Source of the DNA: Bordetella genomosp. 11
GTDB taxonomy: Bacteria > Pseudomonadota > Gammaproteobacteria > Burkholderiales > Burkholderiaceae_B
Direction of reading: 5' to 3'
Length of the DNA stretch: 64,000 nt
NCBI RefSeq assembly: GCF_002261215.1
Contig: NZ_NEVS01000004.1
Location: forward strand, 1,488,001 to 1,552,000
The position numbers and the translations under genes were made by a program. Below the pieces are notes generated by a model, which ran no database searches, was not told where the DNA came from, and saw nothing but the letters and a program-made list of their open reading frames with translations. Below are positions 31,156-39,757 of this stretch, in pieces. Numbering within the stretch: the first letter of the stretch is position 1; every line of letters starts with the position of its first letter.

Positions 31156-31920
31156 TTACCTGGATTCGGGCTTGCGGAACTTGAAGACGAACTGATCGGT
31201 CTGGCCGCGAACCGCCGGCGCGAATACCGCGACATCGTGGGTGTCCCGCGGATCGCGCAGCACGCTGCTTTCGGCCTCCAGCTTGAAGCCGGCGGCCAGT
31301 ACCTGCTGTTTGACGGTTTCGGGGTCGATACGGTGCAGCGTGTTCGAGCTGGTGTCGCTGGTGCCCGCATTGGCGACATGGTCCACGACGATGAAAACGC
31401 CACCCGGCTTCAAGGCCTTGAATACCGCCGCATCCATTTGCTCGGCGGCGGCGGCGCCCACGAATCCGTACACATCGTGGTAGTTGTCCGAGGTCCAGGC
31501 GACGTCCAGCGGTTCCGGTATCGCGAGGGCGGCGAGCGAGCCGTCCACCACGGTAACGTTGGTGAAAGCCGTCGCGGTGGGGATCGCCTGCGCGGCGCCC
31601 AGCGCTTTGGGCGATAGTTTGACGAACTCGGCGGGCACCACGGCGTATACATGCCCGGTCGGCCCGACCGCATTGCTGAAGATGCGCGTGAAATAGCCGC
31701 CGCCCGGGATCAGGTCCGCCACGCGGTCGCCCGGCTTGATGCCCGCGAAGGCCAGCAGCTGCGCGGGTTTGCGTTCCGCATCGCGGTCGACGTCCGCGGC
31801 CGGGCGGTCGGGCGAGGCGACGGCGGCGGCGATGGCGGAATTCTTCGGCGCAAGCGGCGCCTGGGCACAGGACGCCAGGGCAAGCGTCGAGAAAGCGAAC
31901 AAGGCAATGGCGGCTTTCAC
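31156..31920 (-). CDS. Predicted lipoprotein methyltransferase (COG4798-like)
   Basis: 254-aa class I SAM-methyltransferase-like protein with a lipoprotein signal: hydrophobic AIALFAFSTLALASC and lipobox LASC (Cys18). Motif I reads VADLIPGGGYFT, the form seen in COG4798 predicted methyltransferases; VVDHV and DNYHDVYGF follow. These proteins are predicted to be exported, which is puzzling because SAM is cytosolic. Start codon GTG, supported by GAGG upstream. The 189-bp upstream gap contains a 12-bp tandem repeat. Confidence 0.78.
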   Translation of the reverse strand: MKAAIALFAFSTLALASCAQAPLAPKNSAIAAAVASPDRPAADVDRDAERKPAQLLAFAGIKPGDRVADLIPGGGYFTRIFSNAVGPTGHVYAVVPAEFVKLSPKALGAAQAIPTATAFTNVTVVDGSLAALAIPEPLDVAWTSDNYHDVYGFVGAAAAEQMDAAVFKALKPGGVFIVVDHVANAGTSDTSSNTLHRIDPETVKQQVLAAGFKLEAESSVLRDPRDTHDVAVFAPAVRGQTDQFVFKFRKPESR

Positions 31921-32018
31921 TTCAACCTCATGTCAGCAAGTTGGAGACCGGCTTATCGACAAGCGGCGATAAGCACGGCAATGCCGAAGGACCTTACCAT
32001 ACCGGCATCCGCGCAGTG

Positions 32019-32047
32019 TGGTCTTCGTCCCAGTATGGTCTTCGTCC
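32019..32047. repeat. Two direct 12-bp repeats upstream of methyltransferase gene
   Basis: TGGTCTTCGTCC occurs at 32019-32030 and again at 32036-32047, a period of 17 bases, about 100 bases upstream of the lipoprotein methyltransferase start. Direct repeats with this spacing can be operators for a response regulator or be a slippage product; I cannot tell which. Confidence 0.45.
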
Positions 32048-32109
32048 ATCAGGCACGCGGCGCGCGATGAGCGGAGCCGCGGCGCGCGGGCCCATGGCGA
32101 TGCGCGCCT

Positions 32110-32757
32110 TCAACCAGGCATTCCCGCCAGCACCTGGCGTATGGCTTGCTCGAACGCTGCCACCGGCTGTCCGCCGCTGACCAGATATTCGCGGTTGAAG
32201 ATAATGGCCGGTACCGAGTGGATGCCCATGGCCATGTATTCCTGCTCCTCGGCGCGGACTTCGTCGGCGAACTGTCCGCTTCGCAGGACATCGCGGGCTT
32301 GCGCGCCGTCCAGCCCGACCGATTCGGCCGCCTCGACCAGCACATCGTGCTTGCTGGGATCCTTGCCATCGCCGTGATAAGCCTTCAGCAGCGCCATTTT
32401 CAAGGGCAGCTGTTCGCCCGCGGTGCCCGCCCAGTACAGCAGCCGGTGCGCATCGAAGGTGTTGTGGACGCGGGTACGCGGCCCGAAGGCGAAACCCACT
32501 TCGGCCCCGCGTTCGCGGATGCGGGCCTGCGTTTCGGCGATCTGCTCCGGCGTGCGGCCGTACTTCTTGCCGAGGTAGTCCACGATGGCTTCGCCTTCGG
32601 GGCCCATGTCCGGATTCAGCTCGAAGGGGTGCATGAAGATCCGCGCATCGACCTCCGCGCCCAGGTTCGCCAGCGCCCGTTGGAGCGAGGACAGGCCTAC
32701 CGCGCACCAGGGGCAGGCAACGTCGGAGACAACATCGATTCGGAGTGGCTGGGGCAT
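32110..32757 (-). CDS. DsbA family oxidoreductase (FrnE-like)
   Basis: 215-aa cytosolic thioredoxin-fold protein with helical insertion. The redox motif CPWC is at residues 15-18 (SDVACPWCAVG) and GVHSVPAIIFN-like cis-Pro region reads GIHSVPAIIF. No signal peptide. FrnE-type proteins act as disulfide isomerase/reductases in stress. The start is the MPQPLRID methionine; a longer in-frame reading from 32796 crosses the divergent promoter. Divergent from a substrate-binding lipoprotein. Confidence 0.86.
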   Translation of the reverse strand: MPQPLRIDVVSDVACPWCAVGLSSLQRALANLGAEVDARIFMHPFELNPDMGPEGEAIVDYLGKKYGRTPEQIAETQARIRERGAEVGFAFGPRTRVHNTFDAHRLLYWAGTAGEQLPLKMALLKAYHGDGKDPSKHDVLVEAAESVGLDGAQARDVLRSGQFADEVRAEEQEYMAMGIHSVPAIIFNREYLVSGGQPVAAFEQAIRQVLAGMPG

Positions 32758-32800
32758 GGGTATTCCTGGAAAAGGCCGGCGGAGCGATCCGGACAATTAT

Positions 32801-32823
32801 AGGGATGCTAAATTGCCATCCCT
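32801..32823. promoter_or_regulatory. Inverted repeat between FrnE-like and lipoprotein genes
   Basis: AGGGATG (32801-32807) and CATCCCT (32817-32823) form a perfect 7-bp dyad with 9 bases between, in the 93-bp divergent region. It overlaps AT-rich bases likely to be -10 elements, so it is a plausible operator for one or both genes. No regulator gene is adjacent. Confidence 0.45.
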
Positions 32824-32850
32824 GTCGAGCTCCAAAAAAAAGGAAACCCT

Positions 32851-33684
32851 GTGTTCACAAGGCGTTATGCGACCGTCGCGGCCCTGGTGGTCCTGGCCGC
32901 GCTGCAAGGTTGCTCCTCCTTCGACTCCACCCAGGAGGCCTACAACGCCGCCTGGAAGAACCAGAAAGCGGGCTTGATCAAACAGGTCCTGGCGCCCAGC
33001 GGCAGTTTGCGCGTCGCGGTGTATCGCGGCAGCCCGACGTCCTTCGTCCAGCCGGATCCCAAGCAGCCGCCGCGTGGCGTGGGCTATCAGTTGGGCGAGG
33101 CGTTCGCGAAGCAACTGGGCGTTCCCTTCGATCCCAAGGTTTATCCGAACAACGCAGAGGCCCTGCATGCGGTGGCAATGGGGCAGGCCGATTTCACTTT
33201 CACGAACGCGACGCCCGGGCGGACCCGCGAGATGGATTTTTCGCCTCCGGTCATGGACGTCGAAAAGAGCGTCCTGGTGCTGGCGAATTCAAGGCTCAGG
33301 ATACTCGACGACCTGAACAAGACCGGTGTCAGGATCGGCGTCAGCGCGGGCAGCTCCAGCGCCACCGAGTTGAAATCCCTCTATCCCCGCGCGGTCTATG
33401 TACCGGTGGATACGCTGGCCCATGCCGTAGAGATGCTGCGCGCCAACCGGATCGACGGGTTCGCGACCAATAATGCCATTCTGTTCGAAATGAGCGATAA
33501 GCTGCCCGGGTCGCGCTTGCTGCCCGGACATTGGGGCGTGGAGCATTTCGCGATCGGCGTGCCGTTCGGCCGCGCGGCCGCCCAGGATTGGGTGACGGAT
33601 TTCGTCAAGAACGCGCTCGCGCACGGAGAGGTGCAGGCCGCGATCCGGCGCGCGAACGTGCGCGGCATCGTCCAGGCCCCGTAG
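32851..33684 (+). CDS. Solute-binding lipoprotein, family 3 (amino-acid-type)
   Basis: 277-aa lipoprotein: lipobox LQGC with Cys21, then a type II periplasmic-binding fold with SGSLRVAVYRGSP, GVGYQLGEAFAKQLGV, and the family-3-like DFTFTNATPGRTREMDFS. It resembles binding proteins of polar amino-acid ABC transporters or signalling receptors. No ABC permease or ATPase is adjacent, so it may be an orphan receptor. The start is GTG, with AAAAGGAAA upstream. Confidence 0.82.
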   Translation: MFTRRYATVAALVVLAALQGCSSFDSTQEAYNAAWKNQKAGLIKQVLAPSGSLRVAVYRGSPTSFVQPDPKQPPRGVGYQLGEAFAKQLGVPFDPKVYPNNAEALHAVAMGQADFTFTNATPGRTREMDFSPPVMDVEKSVLVLANSRLRILDDLNKTGVRIGVSAGSSSATELKSLYPRAVYVPVDTLAHAVEMLRANRIDGFATNNAILFEMSDKLPGSRLLPGHWGVEHFAIGVPFGRAAAQDWVTDFVKNALAHGEVQAAIRRANVRGIVQAP

Positions 33685-33716
33685 CGCGATCCTGGAAAAG
33701 TCCCATGCCCGAAGGC

Positions 33717-34409
33717 CTAGTGCGGCAGGCCGAGTTCCAGGATGGCGTCGCGCTTGTCCAGCAGATGCTGGCGCAGAATGCGTGCCAGGCGGGGACCATC
33801 GCGCTCCTGCAGCGCCACCAGCATCTGTTCGTGGTCCTCGATCGCGCTGGCCCATTTCGGCGCTTTCAGGTTGGAGCGCAGGCGCAGGGCCTGTACCCGG
33901 CGGTTCACCGATAGATAGGTCTGCCGCAGCACCTGGTTGCGGGCGGCCAGGTTGATGCGATCGTGGATCTGCTGGTTGCGGCTGTAGTAGCCGGGAAGGT
34001 CGCCGCGCGCGCGGCATTCCAGCATGGCGGCATGCAGGGCGCGGATCTGCGCGACTTCCTCGTCGGTGATGCGTTCGCAGGCCAGTTCGCCGGAGAAGGC
34101 CTCCAGGCCGCTGAGTACCTCGAAGGCTTCGCGGATTTCCGCCTCCGACATGCGCGCCACGGCGGCACCGCGGTTCGGCGAAATCTCGATCAAGCCCTCG
34201 GCGGCCAGGACCTTCAGTGCCTCGCGCAACGGCGTGCGCGAAATTCCCAGGGTTTCACACAGCTGGCGCTCGTTCAGTTTCATGCCCGGCGCCAGGACGC
34301 CTTCGATGATGAAGTTGCGCAGGTGTTCGGTGACCGAATCGTGGAGAATCGCCCTTTCCACCGGTGTAAGCAGCGGCGTGGCCCGAGAAGTTTCCTGGTC
34401 TGTGTACAT
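33717..34409 (-). CDS. GntR family regulator, FCD subfamily
   Basis: 230-aa regulator: winged helix with LAPGMKLNERQLCETLGISR and TPLREALKVLAAEGLIEISP, then FCD domain about 95-225. Start at MYTDQE; the longer in-frame reading runs into the preceding gene. It is the last gene of the aminotransferase/TctCBA/FAD-dehydrogenase operon, 38 bases after the dehydrogenase stop, and probably autoregulates the whole operon via a dyad at 42.05 kb. Confidence 0.89.
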   Translation of the reverse strand: MYTDQETSRATPLLTPVERAILHDSVTEHLRNFIIEGVLAPGMKLNERQLCETLGISRTPLREALKVLAAEGLIEISPNRGAAVARMSEAEIREAFEVLSGLEAFSGELACERITDEEVAQIRALHAAMLECRARGDLPGYYSRNQQIHDRINLAARNQVLRQTYLSVNRRVQALRLRSNLKAPKWASAIEDHEQMLVALQERDGPRLARILRQHLLDKRDAILELGLPH

Positions 34410-34447
34410 GGCGGATCCGGATGGACTGGCTCGCGCGCCATCATCGG

Positions 34448-37400
34448 TCAGGCCGCCACGTCCTGCCGTCCCGAAGGCAACGGGTCGGGATCGAGCGCGG
34501 CCGCCAGCACCTGCGCGACGTGCAAGGATTCTACCCCGGTCCCATCCAGGATCTGGTGCCGGCAGCTGGTGCCATCGGCGACGATCCAGCTGTCCGGCGG
34601 CGCGGCCCGCACCGCCGGCAAGAGCGCGGCTTCGGCCATGGCCTGGGACGCGGCGTAGTGCTCGGCCTCGTAGCCGAAGCTGCCCGCCATGCCGCAACAG
34701 GACGATTCGATGACGGAAACCTCCAATCCCGGAATCCAGCCCAGCACGGTCCTGACAGGCTGAACCGCATCGAACGCTTTCTGGTGGCAGTGTCCATGCA
34801 CCAGGGCGTGTCGCCGCGCCGGCGCGCGCAGCCGCAGCGATAGCCGTCCGGCCTGATGCTCGCGCACCAGGAATTCCTCGAACAGGAAGGCCGATTCCGC
34901 CAGGCGCCGCGCGGCATCGCCGTAGCCGTAGTTCAGGAACTCGTCGCGCAGCGTGAGCAGGCATGACGGTTCCAGGCCCACGATCGGCACGCCCCGCGCG
35001 ACATAGGGCGACAGCGCATCGATCAGCCGGCGCGCCTCGGCCTTGGCCTCGTCCACCAGCCCGGCGGCCAGGAAGGTCCTGCCGCAACACAGGGGCCGCT
35101 CGCCGGGGCGCGCGTTCAGGCGCACGGTATAGCCGGCTGCTTCCAGTACCTGGCGCGCCGCGCGCGCGTTGGCCGCCTCCAGGTAGTTATTGAACGTGTC
35201 GACGAACAGCAGCACTTCGCGCGTGGCGGCGGTGTCGCCCGAAGCCGTATTCGCCGCCGCCGGGTGCGCTGGGGCGGGGTGGGGCGCGATACCTGTGGCA
35301 GCCGAGTTAGCGCCCCGGCCATCGCGCGCGGCGTCCGCCAGGAAAGAGGCGCCAAAGCGCGGCAGCGATCGTTGCGTCGCCACGCCCAGGCCGTGCTTGA
35401 CCCGCCGCGCCAGCGAGGGAGAGCGGTCGATCAGACGTGTCAGCCAGCCCAGGCGGGCGGCCAGCGGCGCATAGCGCGGCAGGAAGGCGATCGCGCGATC
35501 CCGCAGGCGCAGGCCATGCGCCTGCGTCCAGGCCCGGCGCGCCTCGATCTTGAGCTTGGCCATGTCGACGCTGGTGGGGCATTCGCGCCGGCATCCCTTG
35601 CAGGAAACGCACAGGTCCAGCGCCTCCTTGACCGCGATGCTGGCCAGGCCCTCCATGCCGAGTTGTCCGCTGATCGCCAGCCGCAGCGTATTGGCGCGCC
35701 CGCGCGTCACATGCTGCTCGTCCTTGGTGACCCGGTAGCTGGGGCACATGGTGCCCGCGTCGAACTTGCGGCAATGGCCATTGTTGTTGCACATCTCCAC
35801 GGCCTTGGCCAGACCGGCCGTGGGATCGCCGGCGCTGCCCGGCGGCGATTCGCGGCCGGTCATGGGGTCGCGCATGACGTCCCAGGCCGACCAGTCCAGC
35901 GCGGGCGCATAGGGCTTTACCCGATAGGCAGGCGGGAAGCGAAAATTCGCCGGATCGTCCATGCGCGGCGGGTCGACGATCTTGTCCGGATTGAAGCGGT
36001 TGGATGGATCGAACAAGGCCTTGATCTCGCGAAAGGCCTGGTTGATGCGGGGGCCGTATTGCCAGCTGACCCATTCCCCCCGGCACAGGCCGTCGCCGTG
36101 TTCGCCGGAATAGGCGCCCTTGTAGCGGCGCACCAGTTCGGCGGCTTCTTCGGCGATGGCCCGCATGCGCGCGCCGCCGTCGCGGCGCATGTCCAGGATG
36201 GGGCGCACGTGCAGCGTACCGACGCTGGCGTGGGCATACCAGGTCCCTTCGGTGCCGTGGCGATGGAATACTTCGGTCAGTTGGCGCGTGTACTCCGCCA
36301 GATGCTCCAGGGGCACCGCGCAATCCTCGATGAAGGACACGGGCTTGCCATCGCCCTTCATGCTCATCATGATGTTCAGGCCCGCTTTGCGGACCTCCCA
36401 CAAGGCCTTCTGCGCCTGGGCATCCGTCATTTCGACCACCGCGCCCGGCAGGCCCAGGTCGGCGACCATCTCCGTCAGGTCCCGCAGGCTGCGCACCAGC
36501 GCCTGCCTGTCGTCGCCGGCGAACTCCACCAGCAGGATGGCCTGGGGTTGTCCCACCAAAGCGCGTTCGATCACCGGCCTGAAGGCGGGGTTGTCCATCG
36601 CCAGGTCGATCATGGTGCGGTCGACAAGCTCCACGGCCACCGGCCCCAGCCGGACCAGATGCTGGGCGGCGTCCATGGACTGGTAGAAGGTGGGGAAGTT
36701 CACCACCCCCAGCACCTTGTGGGCGGGCAAGGGCGACAGCTTCAAGGTCAGCCGCCGGGTGAAGGCAAGCGTGCCCTCCGACCCCACCAGCAGGTGGGCG
36801 AGGTTGGCCTCGCCATCGTCGGTATAGGCGCGCGGGTTCTGGCAATCGAAGATATCGATGTTGTAGCCGGCCACGCGGCGCAGCACCTTGGGCGTGCGCG
36901 CCGCGATCTCTTCGCGCTCGCGCAGCGCGATCGCCCGCACGCCTTCGAGGATGCCGCGCAGGCGCGGCGCGGCGGCCAGCCGCGACACCGGTCCGAAATT
37001 CCCCTCGGTACCGTCGGCCAGGAGGGCATCGATGGACAGCACGTTGTGCACCATGTTGCCGTACTCGATCGAGCGCGAGCCGCAGGAGTTGTTGCCCGCC
37101 ATGCCGCCCAGCGTGCATTGCGCCGAGGTCGATACGTCGACCGGAAACCACAGGCCATGCGGCTTGAGCCAGGCATTCAGATGATCGAGAACGATGCCGG
37201 GCTCGACCGTCACGGTGCGCGCGTCCGGATCGAAGTCCACGACCTGGTTCAGCCATTTGCTGGTGTCGACGACCAAGGCCTCGGCCACCGTTTGGCCGCA
37301 CTGGCTGGTGCCCGCGCCGCGCGCCAGCACCGGTATGTCTTCGTCGCGCGCAATGTCCAGGGCGGCGGCCAGGTCGGCCTGATCGCGCGGCACGACGATG

Positions 37401-37582
37401 CCGATGGGTGTGATCTGGTAGATGGACGCATCGGTGGCGTAGCGGCCGCGGCTGGCGCCGTCGAACAGCACGTCGCCGCGCAAGGTCTTGCGCAGCCGCG
37501 TGGCCAGCGCGGGGGCGGCGCCGGCGGCGTAGGGCACCAGGCGCACGGGCTGCGGCAGGATGGGAGAGGGAGCGGTGGTCAT
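34448..37582 (-). CDS. FAD-linked 2-hydroxyacid dehydrogenase fused to Fe-S/CCG domains
   Basis: 1044-aa fusion of a GlcD/Dld-like flavoprotein and a GlcF-like Fe-S protein. FAD-binding PCMH domain about 50-275 (ARGAGTSQCGQ 88-98, GNNSCGSRSIEYGNMVHN 163-180), FAD-oxidase C domain about 285-535 with HGDG at 495-498, then 4Fe-4S ligands Cys598/604/613 and Cys658/661/664/668 (CVSCKGCRRECP), and CCG domains with CCG at 832-834 and CCGMAG at 962-967. Related proteins oxidise D-2-hydroxyacids and pass electrons to the quinone pool or an electron-transfer protein. The start overlaps the TctA stop by ATGA, so it is co-translated with an uptake system for its likely substrate. Confidence 0.88.
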   Translation of the reverse strand: MTTAPSPILPQPVRLVPYAAGAAPALATRLRKTLRGDVLFDGASRGRYATDASIYQITPIGIVVPRDQADLAAALDIARDEDIPVLARGAGTSQCGQTVAEALVVDTSKWLNQVVDFDPDARTVTVEPGIVLDHLNAWLKPHGLWFPVDVSTSAQCTLGGMAGNNSCGSRSIEYGNMVHNVLSIDALLADGTEGNFGPVSRLAAAPRLRGILEGVRAIALREREEIAARTPKVLRRVAGYNIDIFDCQNPRAYTDDGEANLAHLLVGSEGTLAFTRRLTLKLSPLPAHKVLGVVNFPTFYQSMDAAQHLVRLGPVAVELVDRTMIDLAMDNPAFRPVIERALVGQPQAILLVEFAGDDRQALVRSLRDLTEMVADLGLPGAVVEMTDAQAQKALWEVRKAGLNIMMSMKGDGKPVSFIEDCAVPLEHLAEYTRQLTEVFHRHGTEGTWYAHASVGTLHVRPILDMRRDGGARMRAIAEEAAELVRRYKGAYSGEHGDGLCRGEWVSWQYGPRINQAFREIKALFDPSNRFNPDKIVDPPRMDDPANFRFPPAYRVKPYAPALDWSAWDVMRDPMTGRESPPGSAGDPTAGLAKAVEMCNNNGHCRKFDAGTMCPSYRVTKDEQHVTRGRANTLRLAISGQLGMEGLASIAVKEALDLCVSCKGCRRECPTSVDMAKLKIEARRAWTQAHGLRLRDRAIAFLPRYAPLAARLGWLTRLIDRSPSLARRVKHGLGVATQRSLPRFGASFLADAARDGRGANSAATGIAPHPAPAHPAAANTASGDTAATREVLLFVDTFNNYLEAANARAARQVLEAAGYTVRLNARPGERPLCCGRTFLAAGLVDEAKAEARRLIDALSPYVARGVPIVGLEPSCLLTLRDEFLNYGYGDAARRLAESAFLFEEFLVREHQAGRLSLRLRAPARRHALVHGHCHQKAFDAVQPVRTVLGWIPGLEVSVIESSCCGMAGSFGYEAEHYAASQAMAEAALLPAVRAAPPDSWIVADGTSCRHQILDGTGVESLHVAQVLAAALDPDPLPSGRQDVAA

Positions 37583-39099
37583 GGATAGCGTGGCGAAAGG
37601 GCGTCGCGGTGCCTGCGCAGGCGCGAGAATGCCGCCGATATCAGCGGCCAGAAAAGGGCGGCCAGCGCCAGGGACACGATGCTGCCCACCAGGCCGTTGG
37701 ACCAGAACACGCTCAGGCTGCCCGACGATATCAGCATGGTCTGCCGGAAGGCGTCTTCGGCGCGGTCGCCCAGCACCAGGGCCAGCACCAGCGGTGCCAG
37801 CGGGTACTGCAGTTTCTTGAACAGATAGCCGACCACGCCGAACACCAGCATCAGCCAGATATCGAAAGCCGCGTTATGCACGGTGTAGGCGCCGATGGCG
37901 CATACCACCAGGATCATCGGTGCCACGATGGAAAACGGGATGCGCAGGATGGCGGCGAACAGCGGCACGGTGCACAGCACCACGAACAGGCCGGCCAGGT
38001 TGCCCAGGTACATGCTGGCGATCAATCCCCAAACGAAGTCCTTCTGCTCGGAAAAAAGCAGCGGGCCGGGCTGCAGGCCCCAGATCATCAGCCCGCCCAG
38101 CAGCACCGCCGCGGTCGCCGAGCCGGGAATCCCCAGGGCCAGCATCGGCAGCAGGGCGCTGGTGCCGGCGGCATGCGCGGCGGTCTCCGGCGCGAGCACG
38201 CCTTCGACATTGCCCTGGCCGAAAGAGTCCGGATCCTTGGCGAACTTCTTCGCCACGCCATAGCCCATGAACGACGCCGCGATGGCCCCGCCAGGCGTGA
38301 CGCCCAGCCAGCAGCCGATGGCCGCGGAGCGCAGCAGCACCAGCCAATAGCGCGGCAGCCCCGCCCAGGTCTTGAAGACGACTTTCAGGTCGATGGCGGC
38401 CTTCTTGCCCTTGAAGGCGATGCCTTCCTCCATGGTCAGCAGGATTTCGCCGATGCCGAACAGGCCGATGACCGCCACCAGGAAATCGAAGCCCCGCAGC
38501 AGTTCCGAGGAGCCGAAAGTCATGCGCAGGTCCCCGGACACGGTATCCATGCCGACGGCGGCCAGCGCGAAGCCGATGCCCATGGCGATGATGATCTTGG
38601 GCTTGGACTCCCGGCCCATGCCGATGAAGCTGCAGAAGGTCAGCAGGTAGACCGCGAAGAATTCCGCCGGGCCGAACCGCAGCGCGAAACGCGCCACCGC
38701 CGGCGCCAGGAAGGTGATCAGCAGCACGCCGACCAGCGCCCCGAAGAACGACCCGGTGAAGGCCGACGTCAGGGCCTGTCCGGCGCGGCCCTGCTGCGCC
38801 ATCGGATAGCCGTCGAAGGTGGTGGCCACCGACCAGGCCTCGCCCGGGATGTTGAAGAGGATGGATGTGATCGCCCCGCCGAACAAGGCACCCCAGTAGA
38901 TGCACGACAGCAGGATGATGGCCGACGTGGGATGCATGGAGAAGGTCAGGGGCAACAGGATCGCCACGCCATTGGGCCCGCCCAGCCCGGGCAGCACGCC
39001 CACCACGATGCCCAGCAGGATGCCGACCATCATCAGGCCGACGTTGCCCCAGGACAGGACGACGCCGAAGCCGTCCCAGAGCGCGGATAGTTCTTGCAT
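37579..39099 (-). CDS. tctA: Tripartite tricarboxylate transporter, large membrane subunit TctA
   Basis: 506-aa inner-membrane transport subunit with about 12 helices. Family hallmarks are visible: GVLPGLGGPNGVAILLPLTF (residues about 32-51), the GALFGGAITSILFNIPGE loop, and GVTPGGAIAASFMGYGVAKKF. It moves the ligand handed over by the Bug receptor using an ion gradient. The start is chosen for CGGAGGAC; 38 upstream in-frame residues are rich in Arg and unlike a membrane protein. Overlaps the dehydrogenase gene by 4 bases. It is the only TctA in the window. Confidence 0.93.
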   Translation of the reverse strand: MQELSALWDGFGVVLSWGNVGLMMVGILLGIVVGVLPGLGGPNGVAILLPLTFSMHPTSAIILLSCIYWGALFGGAITSILFNIPGEAWSVATTFDGYPMAQQGRAGQALTSAFTGSFFGALVGVLLITFLAPAVARFALRFGPAEFFAVYLLTFCSFIGMGRESKPKIIIAMGIGFALAAVGMDTVSGDLRMTFGSSELLRGFDFLVAVIGLFGIGEILLTMEEGIAFKGKKAAIDLKVVFKTWAGLPRYWLVLLRSAAIGCWLGVTPGGAIAASFMGYGVAKKFAKDPDSFGQGNVEGVLAPETAAHAAGTSALLPMLALGIPGSATAAVLLGGLMIWGLQPGPLLFSEQKDFVWGLIASMYLGNLAGLFVVLCTVPLFAAILRIPFSIVAPMILVVCAIGAYTVHNAAFDIWLMLVFGVVGYLFKKLQYPLAPLVLALVLGDRAEDAFRQTMLISSGSLSVFWSNGLVGSIVSLALAALFWPLISAAFSRLRRHRDALSPRYP

Positions 39100-39190
39100 G
39101 ATGTCCTCCGAGCGGGCGCTGCCCAGCGGCCGCGTTTTGTATTGCTTTCCCGTCGCGCGCGACGCTGCGCGCGGCCGGGCGCGGCCGCGC

Positions 39191-39703
39191 CTAGTAGCCG
39201 AGCAGGCTTTCAAGCGGTCCCTTGGGCAGCGGCACCAGGAACTTCATTTCGAATACCCAGAACAGGACCGCCATGATGGCCACGGCCAGGGGCAGTCCTT
39301 TCCATAAGGGATACTTGCCCACCCAGCGCATGAAGGCCGCGACGAAGAGCGCGGAGGCGACGTAGATGCCCAGGAAACGGATCAGGCCCACGTAGATCAC
39401 CAGCGGCACCAGGACCACGCACACCTGGCGCAGCTCGTCGACGCGCACGAACGGGCGCAGGTCGTGCCTGCGCAGGGCCTGCACCGCCACGGCGGCGGTC
39501 GCGACGAGAATGATGATGCCGATCCGCATCGGGAAATAGCCTGCCTGCGGACCGTCGTCCGCCCAGCCCGCGCCGATGCTGTAGTTGCTCCAGATCACCG
39601 TCACCGCCAATGCCGCGAGCAGGCCGGCGACGGCCAGTTCCATGGCCATGTACGAGACCACCGCGCGGCTGGCGGGCCGCTCTTGCTCTTGCGCTTCCAT
39701 CAT
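39191..39703 (-). CDS. tctB: Tripartite tricarboxylate transporter, small membrane subunit TctB
   Basis: 170-aa membrane protein with four helices: AVAGLLAALAVTVIW, YFPMRIGIIILVATAAVAV, LVPLVIYVGLIRFLGIYVAS, and LAVAIMAVLFWVFEMKF, the pattern of TctB. It forms the membrane complex with TctA. AAGGAG sits 7 bases before ATG 39703. Located between the Bug receptor and TctA in the classical order C-B-A. Confidence 0.9.
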   Translation of the reverse strand: MMEAQEQERPASRAVVSYMAMELAVAGLLAALAVTVIWSNYSIGAGWADDGPQAGYFPMRIGIIILVATAAVAVQALRRHDLRPFVRVDELRQVCVVLVPLVIYVGLIRFLGIYVASALFVAAFMRWVGKYPLWKGLPLAVAIMAVLFWVFEMKFLVPLPKGPLESLLGY

Positions 39704-39757
39704 GTTCGTGCTCCTTCTGGGGCGCGCCGCGCGGGCGCGCCATGCGCCCGGCAATGC

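Noticed and set aside
35264..37588. Long plus-strand open frame over the FAD/Fe-S dehydrogenase gene
   Set aside because: Antisense shadow of a well-supported gene; no motifs, no ribosome-binding site.
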